Positions 15,795-23,202 of a DNA stretch of 64,000 nt are shown here, one piece after another. This DNA is from Anaerosomatales bacterium (GTDB taxonomy: Bacteria > Actinomycetota > Coriobacteriia > Anaerosomatales > Anaerosomataceae): contig JASEEU010000002.1 of assembly GCA_030019445.1 (NCBI GenBank), forward strand, positions 62,995-126,994, in the 5' to 3' direction. The translations under genes were made by a program, and so were the position numbers. Under the pieces are notes generated by a model. It saw only the letters and a list, made by a program, of their open reading frames with translations, was not told the origin of the DNA and searched no databases. Within the stretch, counting starts at the first letter, position 1. Every line of letters begins with the position of its first letter.

Positions 15795-17085
15795 CGCGCT
15801 CCCTGTCCTCGGCCAAGCATGCTCTCGCTTCCTGCCTGATCGCGCGTCCGATCAACTCGACCACTCCTACGACGAGAGCGTTCCCCATCATGAAGGCACG
15901 CCGACCGTCGCTCATCCCGTTGGCCGTCCAGCCGCGGGGGAACCCGTTGAGATCCTCGAGTTCCTCAGGCGTGAGGCGGCGTAGCCGGCCGTTGCGTGGA
16001 TCGCGGATCACATGCTTGAAGCGGGACGCCGACGAGCCGCCTTCACCGGTCAGAATGGTGCGCGCGGGCTTGTCGAGCGGGTCCGGGAACGCCATGCCAC
16101 CCTCCGAGTACCGGTACTCGTGACCGGTCTTCTTGTCGACGCGGGGCTCAGCCTTGGCGCCCTTGAGGTACGTCCAGCGCTCGATCTTGTCTTCCGCGAT
16201 GTAGAAGTGTGTCGGCACAGTCTCGGTGCGTTTGACTATGTCGCCGAGCGTGACCTTCTTGCGCCGACTGTTCGGCGTGACGGTCCGGGTCCACACGCGA
16301 CCCTCCAGCATCACGCCGGCGTTCATGAACGGCGTGGTCTTGCGATCCAGCCCGAAGGTCTCGCTGACCTCATACGGGTTGGGGTCGAGCTCGAAATCGG
16401 GTGCCGAGAGCTCCTCGCATTCGGCATCGATCGCCGCTCTCGTGCCCGCGCGCGATACCGGCAGGGCCCGCGCCATCACGCCGTCGACGTACAGTCGACG
16501 CAGCGGTCTCCACTGGAAGCCGCAGTGGTCCAGTCGGTGGGCGTACAGGAACACCCTGCGCCGCCGCTGTGGGAAGCCGTAATCGGCAGCATTGACCACA
16601 CGCCACTCGGCCACGTATCCCAATTGCGCCAGGCAGGAAAGGATGATCGCGAAGTCTCGGCCGCGTTGGTCAGCCGGCGACTTGAGGAGACGGTCGACGT
16701 TCTCGAGCAGCACGAACGGCGGTCGCTTGAGCTCGAGCATGTCGTATATCGACCACCAGAGGACGCCCTTCTTGCCCTGGATGCCGGCCGCCTGCGAGAG
16801 CGGCTTGGCGACCGAGTAATCCTGGCAGGGAAACCCACCGACGAGCAACTCGTGGTTCGGGATGTCGTCCGCCGTAGCATCGGCGAGCACCTTCGCGATG
16901 TCCTCGCACACGTGCTGGACCTCGGGGAAGCGCTGGGTGTAGCACTCCGAGGCATGTTGCGCCTTCGTCGACGGCTCCCACTGGTTGCTCCACACGATCT
17001 CCCACCCGGATCTTGCGAGCCCCAGATGGAAGCCGCCCACACCGGCGAACAGCTCGACGACTCGGAATTGTGGCTTGGATGCCAT
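15766..17085 (-). CDS. DNA (cytosine-5)-methyltransferase of the restriction-modification set
   Basis: This 439-residue enzyme carries the C5-methyltransferase motifs in order: motif I ELFAGVGGFHLGL (11-23), catalytic motif IV GGFPCQDYSVA with Cys87, motif VI LLENVDRLL (127-135), motif VIII RRRRVF, a target-recognition region at about 200-340, and motifs IX-X around LTPEELEDLNGFP and MGNALVVGVVE. As partner of a Sau3AI-like nuclease it probably makes GAT-m5C, but the target is inferred. It overlaps vsr by 29 bases. A LexA-box-like sequence lies 20 bases upstream of the start codon. Confidence 0.92.
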   Translation of the reverse strand: MASKPQFRVVELFAGVGGFHLGLARSGWEIVWSNQWEPSTKAQHASECYTQRFPEVQHVCEDIAKVLADATADDIPNHELLVGGFPCQDYSVAKPLSQAAGIQGKKGVLWWSIYDMLELKRPPFVLLENVDRLLKSPADQRGRDFAIILSCLAQLGYVAEWRVVNAADYGFPQRRRRVFLYAHRLDHCGFQWRPLRRLYVDGVMARALPVSRAGTRAAIDAECEELSAPDFELDPNPYEVSETFGLDRKTTPFMNAGVMLEGRVWTRTVTPNSRRKKVTLGDIVKRTETVPTHFYIAEDKIERWTYLKGAKAEPRVDKKTGHEYRYSEGGMAFPDPLDKPARTILTGEGGSSASRFKHVIRDPRNGRLRRLTPEELEDLNGFPRGWTANGMSDGRRAFMMGNALVVGVVELIGRAIRQEARACLAEDRERDARQAGTDT

Positions 17086-17104
17086 GCGGGTCCTTCGGAC
17101 GAGT

Positions 17105-17118
17105 CGAACAGATGTTCA
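17105..17118 (-). promoter_or_regulatory. LexA-box-like palindrome upstream of the methyltransferase
   Basis: CGAACAGATGTTCA matches the Gram-positive SOS box (CGAAC-N4-GTTCG) at 13 of 14 positions and sits 20 bases before the methyltransferase start. If it is functional, methyltransferase and vsr expression would be damage-inducible. It could equally be the operator of an unrelated repressor, since no other SOS gene is adjacent for comparison. Confidence 0.4.
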
Positions 17119-17167
17119 CATTGTAGGGGTTCACAGTGACAGGATCAACCGCTGCCGGCTGACCCCC

Positions 17168-17515
17168 TCACCCCGCGCCCAACAGCAGCAGCACCTCGGC
17201 GAACGTGCGCTCCCGCTCCGCGCCCTCCAGCGCGTCGAGCCGCTTGAGCGCGACGACGAGCGTCCGGTACGCGTCCTTGCGCTTGCGCGAGGCGAACCGC
17301 CCCGGTTCTCTCGGCAGGAAGATCGCGAGGTCTTCGGAGAGCTTGTAGCGCTCGGCCGTGCGGCGTGCGCGCTCCAGCTCTCGGCCCTGCGGCGGGCGCC
17401 ACGGCTGCAGGGTGTGCGACACGAGCGCGAGGGCGAACGCGCCGGCGAGGGTATCGCCCTGCTCCATGCCGAGAAGCGCCGCTGCCATCGCCATGTCCAT
17501 CGGCCGCTCGGGCAT
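17168..17515 (-). CDS. Conserved-looking 115-residue hypothetical protein
   Basis: No family is recognised. The protein is soluble, mostly helical and basic, with the segment RTAERYKLSEDLAIFLPREPGRF in the middle and a leucine-rich end. Its ATG shares one base with the stop codon of the upstream glycosylase gene (TGATG), so the two are translationally coupled, which argues that it is a real gene. A link to DNA repair is suggested only by that coupling. Confidence 0.55.
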   Translation of the reverse strand: MPERPMDMAMAAALLGMEQGDTLAGAFALALVSHTLQPWRPPQGRELERARRTAERYKLSEDLAIFLPREPGRFASRKRKDAYRTLVVALKRLDALEGAERERTFAEVLLLLGAG

Positions 17516-18159
17516 CACGCACGCGCCGCCCGCTCCTCGGCACGCCTGAGCGCAAGGCCGCGCCACAGATAGAGCGACGCGGCCGTGCGGTACGGGCGCC
17601 ACGCCTTGCCGATGCGCGCCACGGCATCGCGGTCGGCGCCGCCGTCGAGCCCGTAGAGCCAGCCGACGGTCGCGCGCAGCGCGCCGTCGTCGACGGCGAG
17701 CACGTCGGGCCGGCCGAGCGCGAAGATCAGGAACATCTCGGCGGTCCACCGACCGATCCCGCTGACGGCCGTGAGCTCGGCGATCACGTCCTCGTCGGGC
17801 AGCGTGGCGACGTGCGCCAGGTCCAGGCTGCCGGTCGCCACGCGTGTCGCCAGGTCGCGCAGGTAGCGCGTCTTACTGGCCGAGAGGCCCATCGCCCGCA
17901 GCGTGTCGTCCTCGGCGGACAGCACGCGCTCGGGCGTGACGCCGCCGAGTCGATCTTCGACGCGCTTCCAGATGGTGCGAGCCGCCGCATCGGAGAGCTG
18001 CTGCGCGACGATCGCGCCGGCAAGCGAGCCGAAGTAGTCGGTCTCCAACGGCTGGGTGAGCGGACCGATGCGCTCGATGAAGGAGCCGAGCGTGGGGTCC
18101 GCTGCCGAGAGGTGACGCACCTCGGGGGAGTCGGGCGTGTATGCGAGCGTGGCGGGCAT
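17515..18159 (-). CDS. AlkA-like DNA-3-methyladenine glycosylase
   Basis: The 214-residue HhH-GPD protein should excise alkylated bases. The helix-hairpin-helix is VSGIGRWTAEMF (132-143), and the catalytic aspartate follows in VLAVDDGALR (Asp157/Asp158), matching the position of AlkA Asp238. There is no Fe-S cysteine motif and no AlkA N-terminal TBP-like domain, so it resembles the short AlkA/MAG1-type enzymes. ATG at 18159 lies just after a divergent promoter region shared with the membrane protein gene at 18267. Confidence 0.85.
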   Translation of the reverse strand: MPATLAYTPDSPEVRHLSAADPTLGSFIERIGPLTQPLETDYFGSLAGAIVAQQLSDAAARTIWKRVEDRLGGVTPERVLSAEDDTLRAMGLSASKTRYLRDLATRVATGSLDLAHVATLPDEDVIAELTAVSGIGRWTAEMFLIFALGRPDVLAVDDGALRATVGWLYGLDGGADRDAVARIGKAWRPYRTAASLYLWRGLALRRAEERAARA

Positions 18160-18266
18160 GCGGCGATTGTAGCGCGTCGGTCCGCACGCGCGGGCAGCGC
18201 GCGCGTGTCTGACGCCGGTAGTACCATGAGTAGGGCGAAGCGGACGACCAGGAGAGGGGCGTCGGC

Positions 18267-18869
18267 GTGGGGGTCGACCAGATGATCGATACCAGTGACA
18301 GCAGCCCATCAGAGCCGATCGTCTGGCGGATGCGCCTGAGCCTGCTCGGCGACCCGCTCCTCCTGCTCGACCTGCTGCGCGTGGCGCTCATCTCGGTCGC
18401 CGCCATGTACGTGCTCGTCGCGCTCATGGGCCTGGTCGCCGAGGGAGAGCTGGTCGTGCTGCCGCCGATCGTCGGCGTCGTGGCGCTCGGCGCGCTCGCA
18501 GGGCTCTTCCTCATCGCCATGCTGCTCATGGGGAACCGCTACGAGATGACGTTCACGGTGGGGGCCGACGGCGTCGGTTGGGAGATGGGGAGGCGCGAGC
18601 ACGTGCTCAACCGCGTGACCGTGGCGGCCGGCGCGCTGGCGAGGAGTCCGGGGACCGCCGGGGCGGGGCTGCTGGCGCGGGCGAACGAGCGCGGACTGTT
18701 GCGCTGGCGCGATATCCACTCTGTCCGCGAGTTCCCCGCCCGCCGCGTCCTGTCGGTGCGCAACTCGTGGCGCACGGTCGTGCGGGTGCACTGCACACCG
18801 GAGAACTGGGAGCCGGTCCGCGCGATGATCGCTCAGGGTATCGAGCGCGGCAGCGCCGAGCGGGTGTGA
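18267..18869 (+). CDS. Two-helix membrane protein of unknown function
   Basis: The 200-residue protein has two hydrophobic helices at about 33-58 and 63-90. A soluble C-terminal part (about 95-195) follows, whose alternating strands (YEMTFTVGADGVGWEM, RVLSVRNSWRTVVRVHC) resemble a small PH-like or YcxB-like domain. No catalytic motif is visible. The GTG at 18267 is supported by GGAGAGGGG seven bases upstream. The gene stands alone between the AlkA-like gene (divergent) and serS. Confidence 0.6.
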   Translation: MGVDQMIDTSDSSPSEPIVWRMRLSLLGDPLLLLDLLRVALISVAAMYVLVALMGLVAEGELVVLPPIVGVVALGALAGLFLIAMLLMGNRYEMTFTVGADGVGWEMGRREHVLNRVTVAAGALARSPGTAGAGLLARANERGLLRWRDIHSVREFPARRVLSVRNSWRTVVRVHCTPENWEPVRAMIAQGIERGSAERV

Positions 18870-18901
18870 CGCGACGCGGCTGGCCCCACCACGCCCTGCG
18901 C

Positions 18902-18907
18902 TATACT
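18902..18907 (+). promoter_or_regulatory. -10 element of serS
   Basis: TATACT in the context GCTATACTC lies 52 bases before the serS ATG. The identical GCTATACTC occurs in the promoters of tRNA-Ser(GGA) and tRNA-Ser(CGA). The -35 region is a poor match. The 89-base gap is too short for a T-box leader. Confidence 0.45.
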
Positions 18908-18958
18908 CCCAGCAGGTCCCGAACGACCGCCGACCACACCCTGACCGGAGGCTTCCTG

Positions 18959-20239
18959 ATGCTCGACGCCAAGTACGTCCGCGAGAACCTCGACGCCGTG
19001 CGCGCTGCGATGGCGGACCGCGGCGAGGAGTGGGACTTCGCGACGTTCGTACACCTCGACGGAGAGCGTCGGGACCTCATCGGCGAGGTCGAGTCCCGGC
19101 AGGCGCGCCGCAATGAGGCGTCGAAGCAGATCGGCGCGCTCATGAAAGACGGCAAGCGCGACGAGGCCGAGGCGCTCAAGGAGGAAGTGCGGCTCATCAA
19201 CGAGCAGATCGCCGCCGAGGACGCCCACCTCGCGCAGGTTGAGGCGGAGCTCGAGCACCTGCTGCTCACCATCCCCAACATGCCGCACGAGAGCGTGCCG
19301 GTAGGAGCCGATGAGACCGACAACGTCGAGGTGCGCCGGCGGGGGACGCCGCCCGCGTTCGACTTCGAGCCGATCGCGCACTGGGACCTGGGCCCCGCGC
19401 TCGGCGTCATCGACTTCGAGCGTGGCGTGAAGCTCGCCAAGAGCCGCTTCGTGGTGCTCGGCAACGACGGGGCGCGCCTCAACCGCGCCCTGGTGAACTT
19501 CATGCTCGACGAGCATGCCAAGCGCGGCTACACGGAGTGGGCGCTTCCGGCGCTTGCCAACGAGGAGACGCTTACGGGCACGGGCCAGCTGCCCAAGTTC
19601 GAGGACGACCTCTTCAAGACCAGCGAGGGGCTCTACCTCATCCCCACGGCGGAGGTGCAGCTCACCAACCTGCACCGCGGCGAGGTGCTGGAAGCCGACG
19701 CGCTCCCGCTCAGGTACTGCGCCTACACGCCCTGCTTCCGGGAGGAGGCGGGCAGCGCCGGGCGCGACACGCGCGGCATGATCCGCGTCCACCAGTTCGA
19801 CAAGGTCGAGCTCGTGAAGATCACCACGCCTGAGACGAGCTTCGACGAGCTCGAGGGCATGGTGGGCGATGCCGAGCACATCCTGGACGCCCTCGGGCTG
19901 GCGTACCGCACCGTCGTGCTCTGCACCGGCGACATGGGCTTCTCGGCGGCCAAGACGTACGACATCGAGGTGTGGCTGCCGAGCTACGGCGACTACAAGG
20001 AGATCTCGTCGTGCAGCGACTGCACGGACTTCCAGGCGCGCCGCGCCGCGATCAAGTACCGCGGCGGCGGCTTCAAGGGGAGCCGACTGGCGCACACCCT
20101 GAACGGCAGCGGCCTGGCAGTCGGGCGGACGCTCGTGGCGGTGCTCGAGAACTACCAACGCGCCGACGGCAGCGTCCTCATCCCGGAGGCGCTCCGGCCG
20201 TACATGGGCGGCCAGGAGGTCATCGAGCCGCGCGGCTGA
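18959..20239 (+). CDS. serS: Seryl-tRNA synthetase
   Basis: This 426-residue class II synthetase charges tRNA-Ser. The N-terminal coiled-coil arm that grips the long variable arm of tRNA-Ser spans about residues 25-105. Catalytic motifs are present: TAEVQLTNLHRGE for serine binding, motif 2 as CFREEAGSAGRDTRGMIRVHQF, and motif 3 as SGLAVGRTLVAVLENYQ. Four of its tRNA substrates are encoded in this same window (33.3-40.8 kb). It is monocistronic with its own promoter, and ATG at 18959 begins the standard MLDAKYVREN. Confidence 0.97.
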   Translation: MLDAKYVRENLDAVRAAMADRGEEWDFATFVHLDGERRDLIGEVESRQARRNEASKQIGALMKDGKRDEAEALKEEVRLINEQIAAEDAHLAQVEAELEHLLLTIPNMPHESVPVGADETDNVEVRRRGTPPAFDFEPIAHWDLGPALGVIDFERGVKLAKSRFVVLGNDGARLNRALVNFMLDEHAKRGYTEWALPALANEETLTGTGQLPKFEDDLFKTSEGLYLIPTAEVQLTNLHRGEVLEADALPLRYCAYTPCFREEAGSAGRDTRGMIRVHQFDKVELVKITTPETSFDELEGMVGDAEHILDALGLAYRTVVLCTGDMGFSAAKTYDIEVWLPSYGDYKEISSCSDCTDFQARRAAIKYRGGGFKGSRLAHTLNGSGLAVGRTLVAVLENYQRADGSVLIPEALRPYMGGQEVIEPRG

Positions 20240-20245
20240 TCCGCG

Positions 20246-20620
20246 TCAGATCTCGAACCAATCGGTGACGAGCACGCCCACAAGCCGCGTCGTGCCGAAG
20301 TCCAGCGGGTAGCCGCGCATCGTCGCGTGCAGCGCCGTGCCGTCGCACGCGATGACGCGGTTGTCCACCTGCGGGAAGTGGACGCCGTTTCTGTGGGCGA
20401 GGCGCATCCGCTCGCGCGCGGCGTCGTGAGTGCCCGGGTCGATGAAGTCGAGCACCGGCTTGCCGACGATCTCCTCGGCTGAGCGCGCTCGCAGCAGCAC
20501 GCGGGCCGCCTGGTTCGCGTAGACGAAGTCCCGCTCGTCATGCACGAGGAGTGGTGCGGGCAACTCCTCGATGAGCAGGTGACACAGCCCCTCGATGGCC
20601 ATACCCTTCAGCGACCCCAT
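20246..20620 (-). CDS. Stand-alone PAS-domain protein
   Basis: The 124-residue protein consists of essentially one PAS domain: LLVHDERDFVYANQAARVLL, the GKPVLDFIDPGTHDAARERM segment, and the closing strands VIACDGTALHATM and RLVGVLVTDW. There is no output domain, so it may act by heterodimerising with another sensor or may simply bind a ligand. GAGAAGGAGAAGGC precedes the ATG. It converges on serS with only six bases between the stop codons. Confidence 0.75.
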   Translation of the reverse strand: MGSLKGMAIEGLCHLLIEELPAPLLVHDERDFVYANQAARVLLRARSAEEIVGKPVLDFIDPGTHDAARERMRLAHRNGVHFPQVDNRVIACDGTALHATMRGYPLDFGTTRLVGVLVTDWFEI

Positions 20621-20844
20621 GCCTTCTCCTTCTCGCCGGTTGGGGCCATTGTAGCCGAGGGCTCTGACACGCCTGCGGCGCGGTGGCTACCGCGCGGCCC
20701 TTCCGTGACGGCAGGCGAATGGGAACGAACATGACGTGCACCCACGCCGCTCATGGTAGCCTGTTCGTCCGAAGCTGCCGTGATGAGCGCTCGCTTCGTC
20801 TGCACCGGGCGCGATGCGTTCGACGAGCCAGAAAGGAGCCCGCC

Positions 20845-21345
20845 CTGGGCACCGCACGCCGAGCTCTGATCCGCTGGGCGGTCTTGACCGCGATCTGGTG
20901 GGCGATATCGGAAGGCGATACCGCCGCGCTCGCGGTGGGCGCGCCTGCGGCTCTTGCCGCGGCACTGATATCGCTGGCGCTGCATCCGGATCCCCTGCCG
21001 GTCGTTCGTCCGCTGGGCCTTCTGCGATTCGCGGGCTTCTTCCTCGTGCATTCGGTCCGCGGCGGCATCGACGTCGCACTCCGCGCCCTCAAGCCGAGCA
21101 TGCCGATCGATCCGCGCATCATCACGTATGACCTGCGGCTTCCGGGCAACACGGCGCGCGTGGTGTTCACGAACACGCTGAGCCTGCTCCCCGGCACGCT
21201 GAGCGCGAAGCTCGGCCGGGACACCCTGGAGGTGCACGTCCTTGACTGCGCGGGCGAGGTGACCGCCGAGATCGCGCGCGTGGAAGACCGCGTCGCGGAC
21301 CTCTTCGGCGTGCGTCTCGCCCCGCACGCGGGAGGTGCCTGCTGA
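20845..21345 (+). CDS. MnhE/MbhA-type antiporter subunit, probable CTG start
   Basis: This is the first gene of the antiporter operon and encodes the Na+/H+ antiporter MnhE subunit (166 residues from the chosen start). Three membrane helices (RWAVLTAIWWAI, ALAVGAPAALAAALISLAL, LLRFAGFFLVHSVRGGIDVALRA) are followed by the typical soluble tail with LRLPGNTARVVFTNTLSLLPGTL. No ATG, GTG or TTG lies in frame near the expected N-terminus, whereas AGGAG at 20834-20838 sits six bases before CTG at 20845. An upstream in-frame ATG at 20731 would add 38 residues and has no good ribosome-binding site. Confidence 0.85.
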   Translation: MGTARRALIRWAVLTAIWWAISEGDTAALAVGAPAALAAALISLALHPDPLPVVRPLGLLRFAGFFLVHSVRGGIDVALRALKPSMPIDPRIITYDLRLPGNTARVVFTNTLSLLPGTLSAKLGRDTLEVHVLDCAGEVTAEIARVEDRVADLFGVRLAPHAGGAC

Positions 21346-21605
21346 TGGATCCGGTGCTCGGCGCGCTCGCCGCATTCATCATGGTGACGGCCTTTCTCGG
21401 CATCCTGCGCATCGAACGCGGTCCCTCGGGCGCCGATCGCATGCTCTCCGCGATGCTCTTCGGTACCACGGGCGTGGCGCTCGCGCTCGTCTTGGCCGAG
21501 GCGATCGGCAGTGCCGGAGCGCGCGATGCCGGTCTCGTGTTCGCGCTGCTTGGCGCCGTGACGGCGGTCGCCTTCGTGAAGCGCGCGTGGAGGGCGGGCG
21601 AGTGA
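21345..21605 (+). CDS. MnhF/MbhB-type antiporter subunit
   Basis: The 86-residue, three-helix membrane protein matches the MnhF subunit of multisubunit Na+/H+ antiporters; the conserved RIERGPSGADRMLSAMLFGTTGVA segment lies between helices 1 and 2. It begins in the stop codon of the E subunit (TGATG) and ends in the start of the G subunit, so stoichiometric coupled translation is expected. Confidence 0.88.
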   Translation: MDPVLGALAAFIMVTAFLGILRIERGPSGADRMLSAMLFGTTGVALALVLAEAIGSAGARDAGLVFALLGAVTAVAFVKRAWRAGE

Positions 21606-21928
21606 TGTCGACGCTCGACACGCTGACCGCCGGCATCGAGTACGCCCTGTACGCCGCGGGCGCCTTCTTCTTCCTCGCCGGCTCCGTGGGCCTCGTGCGC
21701 TTCCCCGACGTCTACACGCGGCTCCACGCGCTCACCAAGGCCGACAATCTCGGCCTTGGCCTCGTCTGCCTCGGCCTTGCGGTCCGCGCCGGATCGCCGG
21801 TGGTGGCGCTGAAGCTGCTGCTCATATGGCTGCTCGTGCTGGGCGCGGGTGCCACGGCGTGCTACCTGGTCGCCGAGGCTGCTCGCGCGGCCGAGGTCGC
21901 GCCGTGGACGCGGGGGGAGCGGCGGTGA
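21605..21928 (+). CDS. MnhG/MbhC-type antiporter subunit
   Basis: This 107-residue protein with three hydrophobic helices carries the MnhG signature FFFLAGSVGLVRFPDVYTRLHA followed by KADNLG. The subunit is structural in the Mrp/Mbh membrane arm. It overlaps both neighbours by one to four bases. Confidence 0.9.
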   Translation: MSTLDTLTAGIEYALYAAGAFFFLAGSVGLVRFPDVYTRLHALTKADNLGLGLVCLGLAVRAGSPVVALKLLLIWLLVLGAGATACYLVAEAARAAEVAPWTRGERR

Positions 21929-22206
21929 GCCTGCTCTTCGACATCCTGCTCATCGTGACGCTGCTCTGGATCGCCGTGGGGGCGCTCAGCGAGACGAAGC
22001 TCTTCAAGTCCGTGGTCATGTTCATCGTGTTCGGGCTGTTCCTCGCGATCGCGTGGGTCCGCCTCGGCGCACCCGACGTGGCATTGGCCGAGGCTGCCAT
22101 CGGGGCTGGCGTGACCGGGGCGCTGATGCTGGACGCGGTGGGGCACCTGCGGAAGCGGCCCACGCCGTACCCGACCGACCAGCGGGAGGAGGAGGCCGAT
22201 GCGTGA
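21925..22206 (+). CDS. MbhD-type subunit (MrpA C-terminal domain homologue)
   Basis: The 93-residue membrane protein corresponds to MbhD, which in Mrp antiporters is the penultimate part of the large MrpA subunit. The key segment is LGAPDVALAEAAIGAGVTGALML, the conserved PDVALAEA motif. It starts at GTG 21925 overlapping the G-subunit stop (GTGA). Separation from a MrpA core follows the Mbh rather than the Mrp gene plan. Confidence 0.82.
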   Translation: MSLLFDILLIVTLLWIAVGALSETKLFKSVVMFIVFGLFLAIAWVRLGAPDVALAEAAIGAGVTGALMLDAVGHLRKRPTPYPTDQREEEADA

Positions 22207-22891
22207 TCGCGAGCGCCTGCTCGCCCCGGTGCCCGTGCTCGTCGCGCTTGCGACGCTCGCGGTCGTGACGCGCGCCGTGCTCTCGCTGCCGCGATCGGCC
22301 GAGGGGCTGTACGGTCCGGTGGCCGAGGCAGCCGCCCGCGCGGGCATCTCCAACCGGGTGACCGCCGTTCTCCTGGACTTCCGCGGCTATGACACCCTCC
22401 TGGAGATCGCGGTGCTGATGCTCGCCACGGTCGCCGTGCTGTCGCTCCGAGAGGACCCCCGGCAACTCTACCGGCGCCTCTCGGAGCGTGCGACTCCGGT
22501 GCTGGCGGCGCTGACGCGCATCCTCGTGCCGCTCGCGTTCGTGGTCTCCGTCCACCTCGTATGGATCGGCTCATCGCAGCCGGGCGGCGCCTTCCAGGCG
22601 GCCGCCGTGCTCGGCGCCACCGGTATCCTGCTCTCGCTCTCCGGCTATGCGCGTCCGCAGTGGGTGGGCAGGACCGCCATGCGCTCCATCCTCGCCGTCG
22701 GGTTGCTGACGTTCATCGGCATCGCCGTGCTCGCCATGGTCGCGGGCGGGGCGTTGCTGGAGTATCCGGAGGGCACCCGCAAGACGCTCATGCTCGTCAT
22801 CGAGTCGCTGCTCACGTTGTCGATCGGTGCGAGCCTCGCGAGCCTCTTCCTGTCCTCGGCGTCCGGTGATTCGGAGCGTGACGGCCGATGA
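22199..22891 (+). CDS. Fused MbhE-MnhB/MbhF subunit
   Basis: The 230-residue protein joins two parts. Residues 1-100 resemble MbhE (VTAVLLDFRGYDTLLEIAVLMLA). Residues about 105-220 are a MnhB domain with VHLVWIGSSQPGGAFQAAAVLGATGILL, where the PGGAFQ motif marks the family. In Pyrococcus Mbh these are separate adjacent genes (mbhE, mbhF). Eight bases of overlap with the preceding gene and four with the next make it part of the same translational unit. Confidence 0.82.
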   Translation: MRDRERLLAPVPVLVALATLAVVTRAVLSLPRSAEGLYGPVAEAAARAGISNRVTAVLLDFRGYDTLLEIAVLMLATVAVLSLREDPRQLYRRLSERATPVLAALTRILVPLAFVVSVHLVWIGSSQPGGAFQAAAVLGATGILLSLSGYARPQWVGRTAMRSILAVGLLTFIGIAVLAMVAGGALLEYPEGTRKTLMLVIESLLTLSIGASLASLFLSSASGDSERDGR

Positions 22892-23202
22892 GCACGACGG
22901 TCCTCTACCCGCTGCTCGGCGCCGCGCTCTTCGCCCTGGGTGTCTGGGGACTGCTCGCGCGCAAGCACCTCATCCACAAGGTCATCGCCGCGAACTTCCT
23001 CGGCTCCGGGGTCTTCCTCGTCCTCATCGGCCTCGCCGGTCGGACCGCGGGGGCCGACCCGGACCCGGTGCCGCTGGCGATGGTCCTCACGGGCATCGTG
23101 GTGACGGTGGCGCTCACCGCGCTCGCCCTCGCGCTCATCAAGCGGTACTACTCGGCGACGGGCCTGGACACGCTCGAGCCTGCCGAGGAGGCCGAGCAGT
23201 GA
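22888..23202 (+). CDS. MnhC/MbhG-type antiporter subunit (NuoK-like)
   Basis: This three-helix, 104-residue protein is homologous to NuoK. The sequence KVIAANFLGSGVFLVLIGLAG and the late PLAMVLTGIVVTVALTALALALI are typical of MnhC. NuoK-like subunits carry membrane-buried acidic residues of the ion path. It overlaps the next gene by four bases (GTGA). Confidence 0.9.
   Translation: MSTTVLYPLLGAALFALGVWGLLARKHLIHKVIAANFLGSGVFLVLIGLAGRTAGADPDPVPLAMVLTGIVVTVALTALALALIKRYYSATGLDTLEPAEEAEQ

Noticed and set aside
18870-18958. T-box riboswitch before serS
   Set aside because: The 89-base gap, which already contains the promoter, is too short and lacks the conserved T-box antiterminator sequence.
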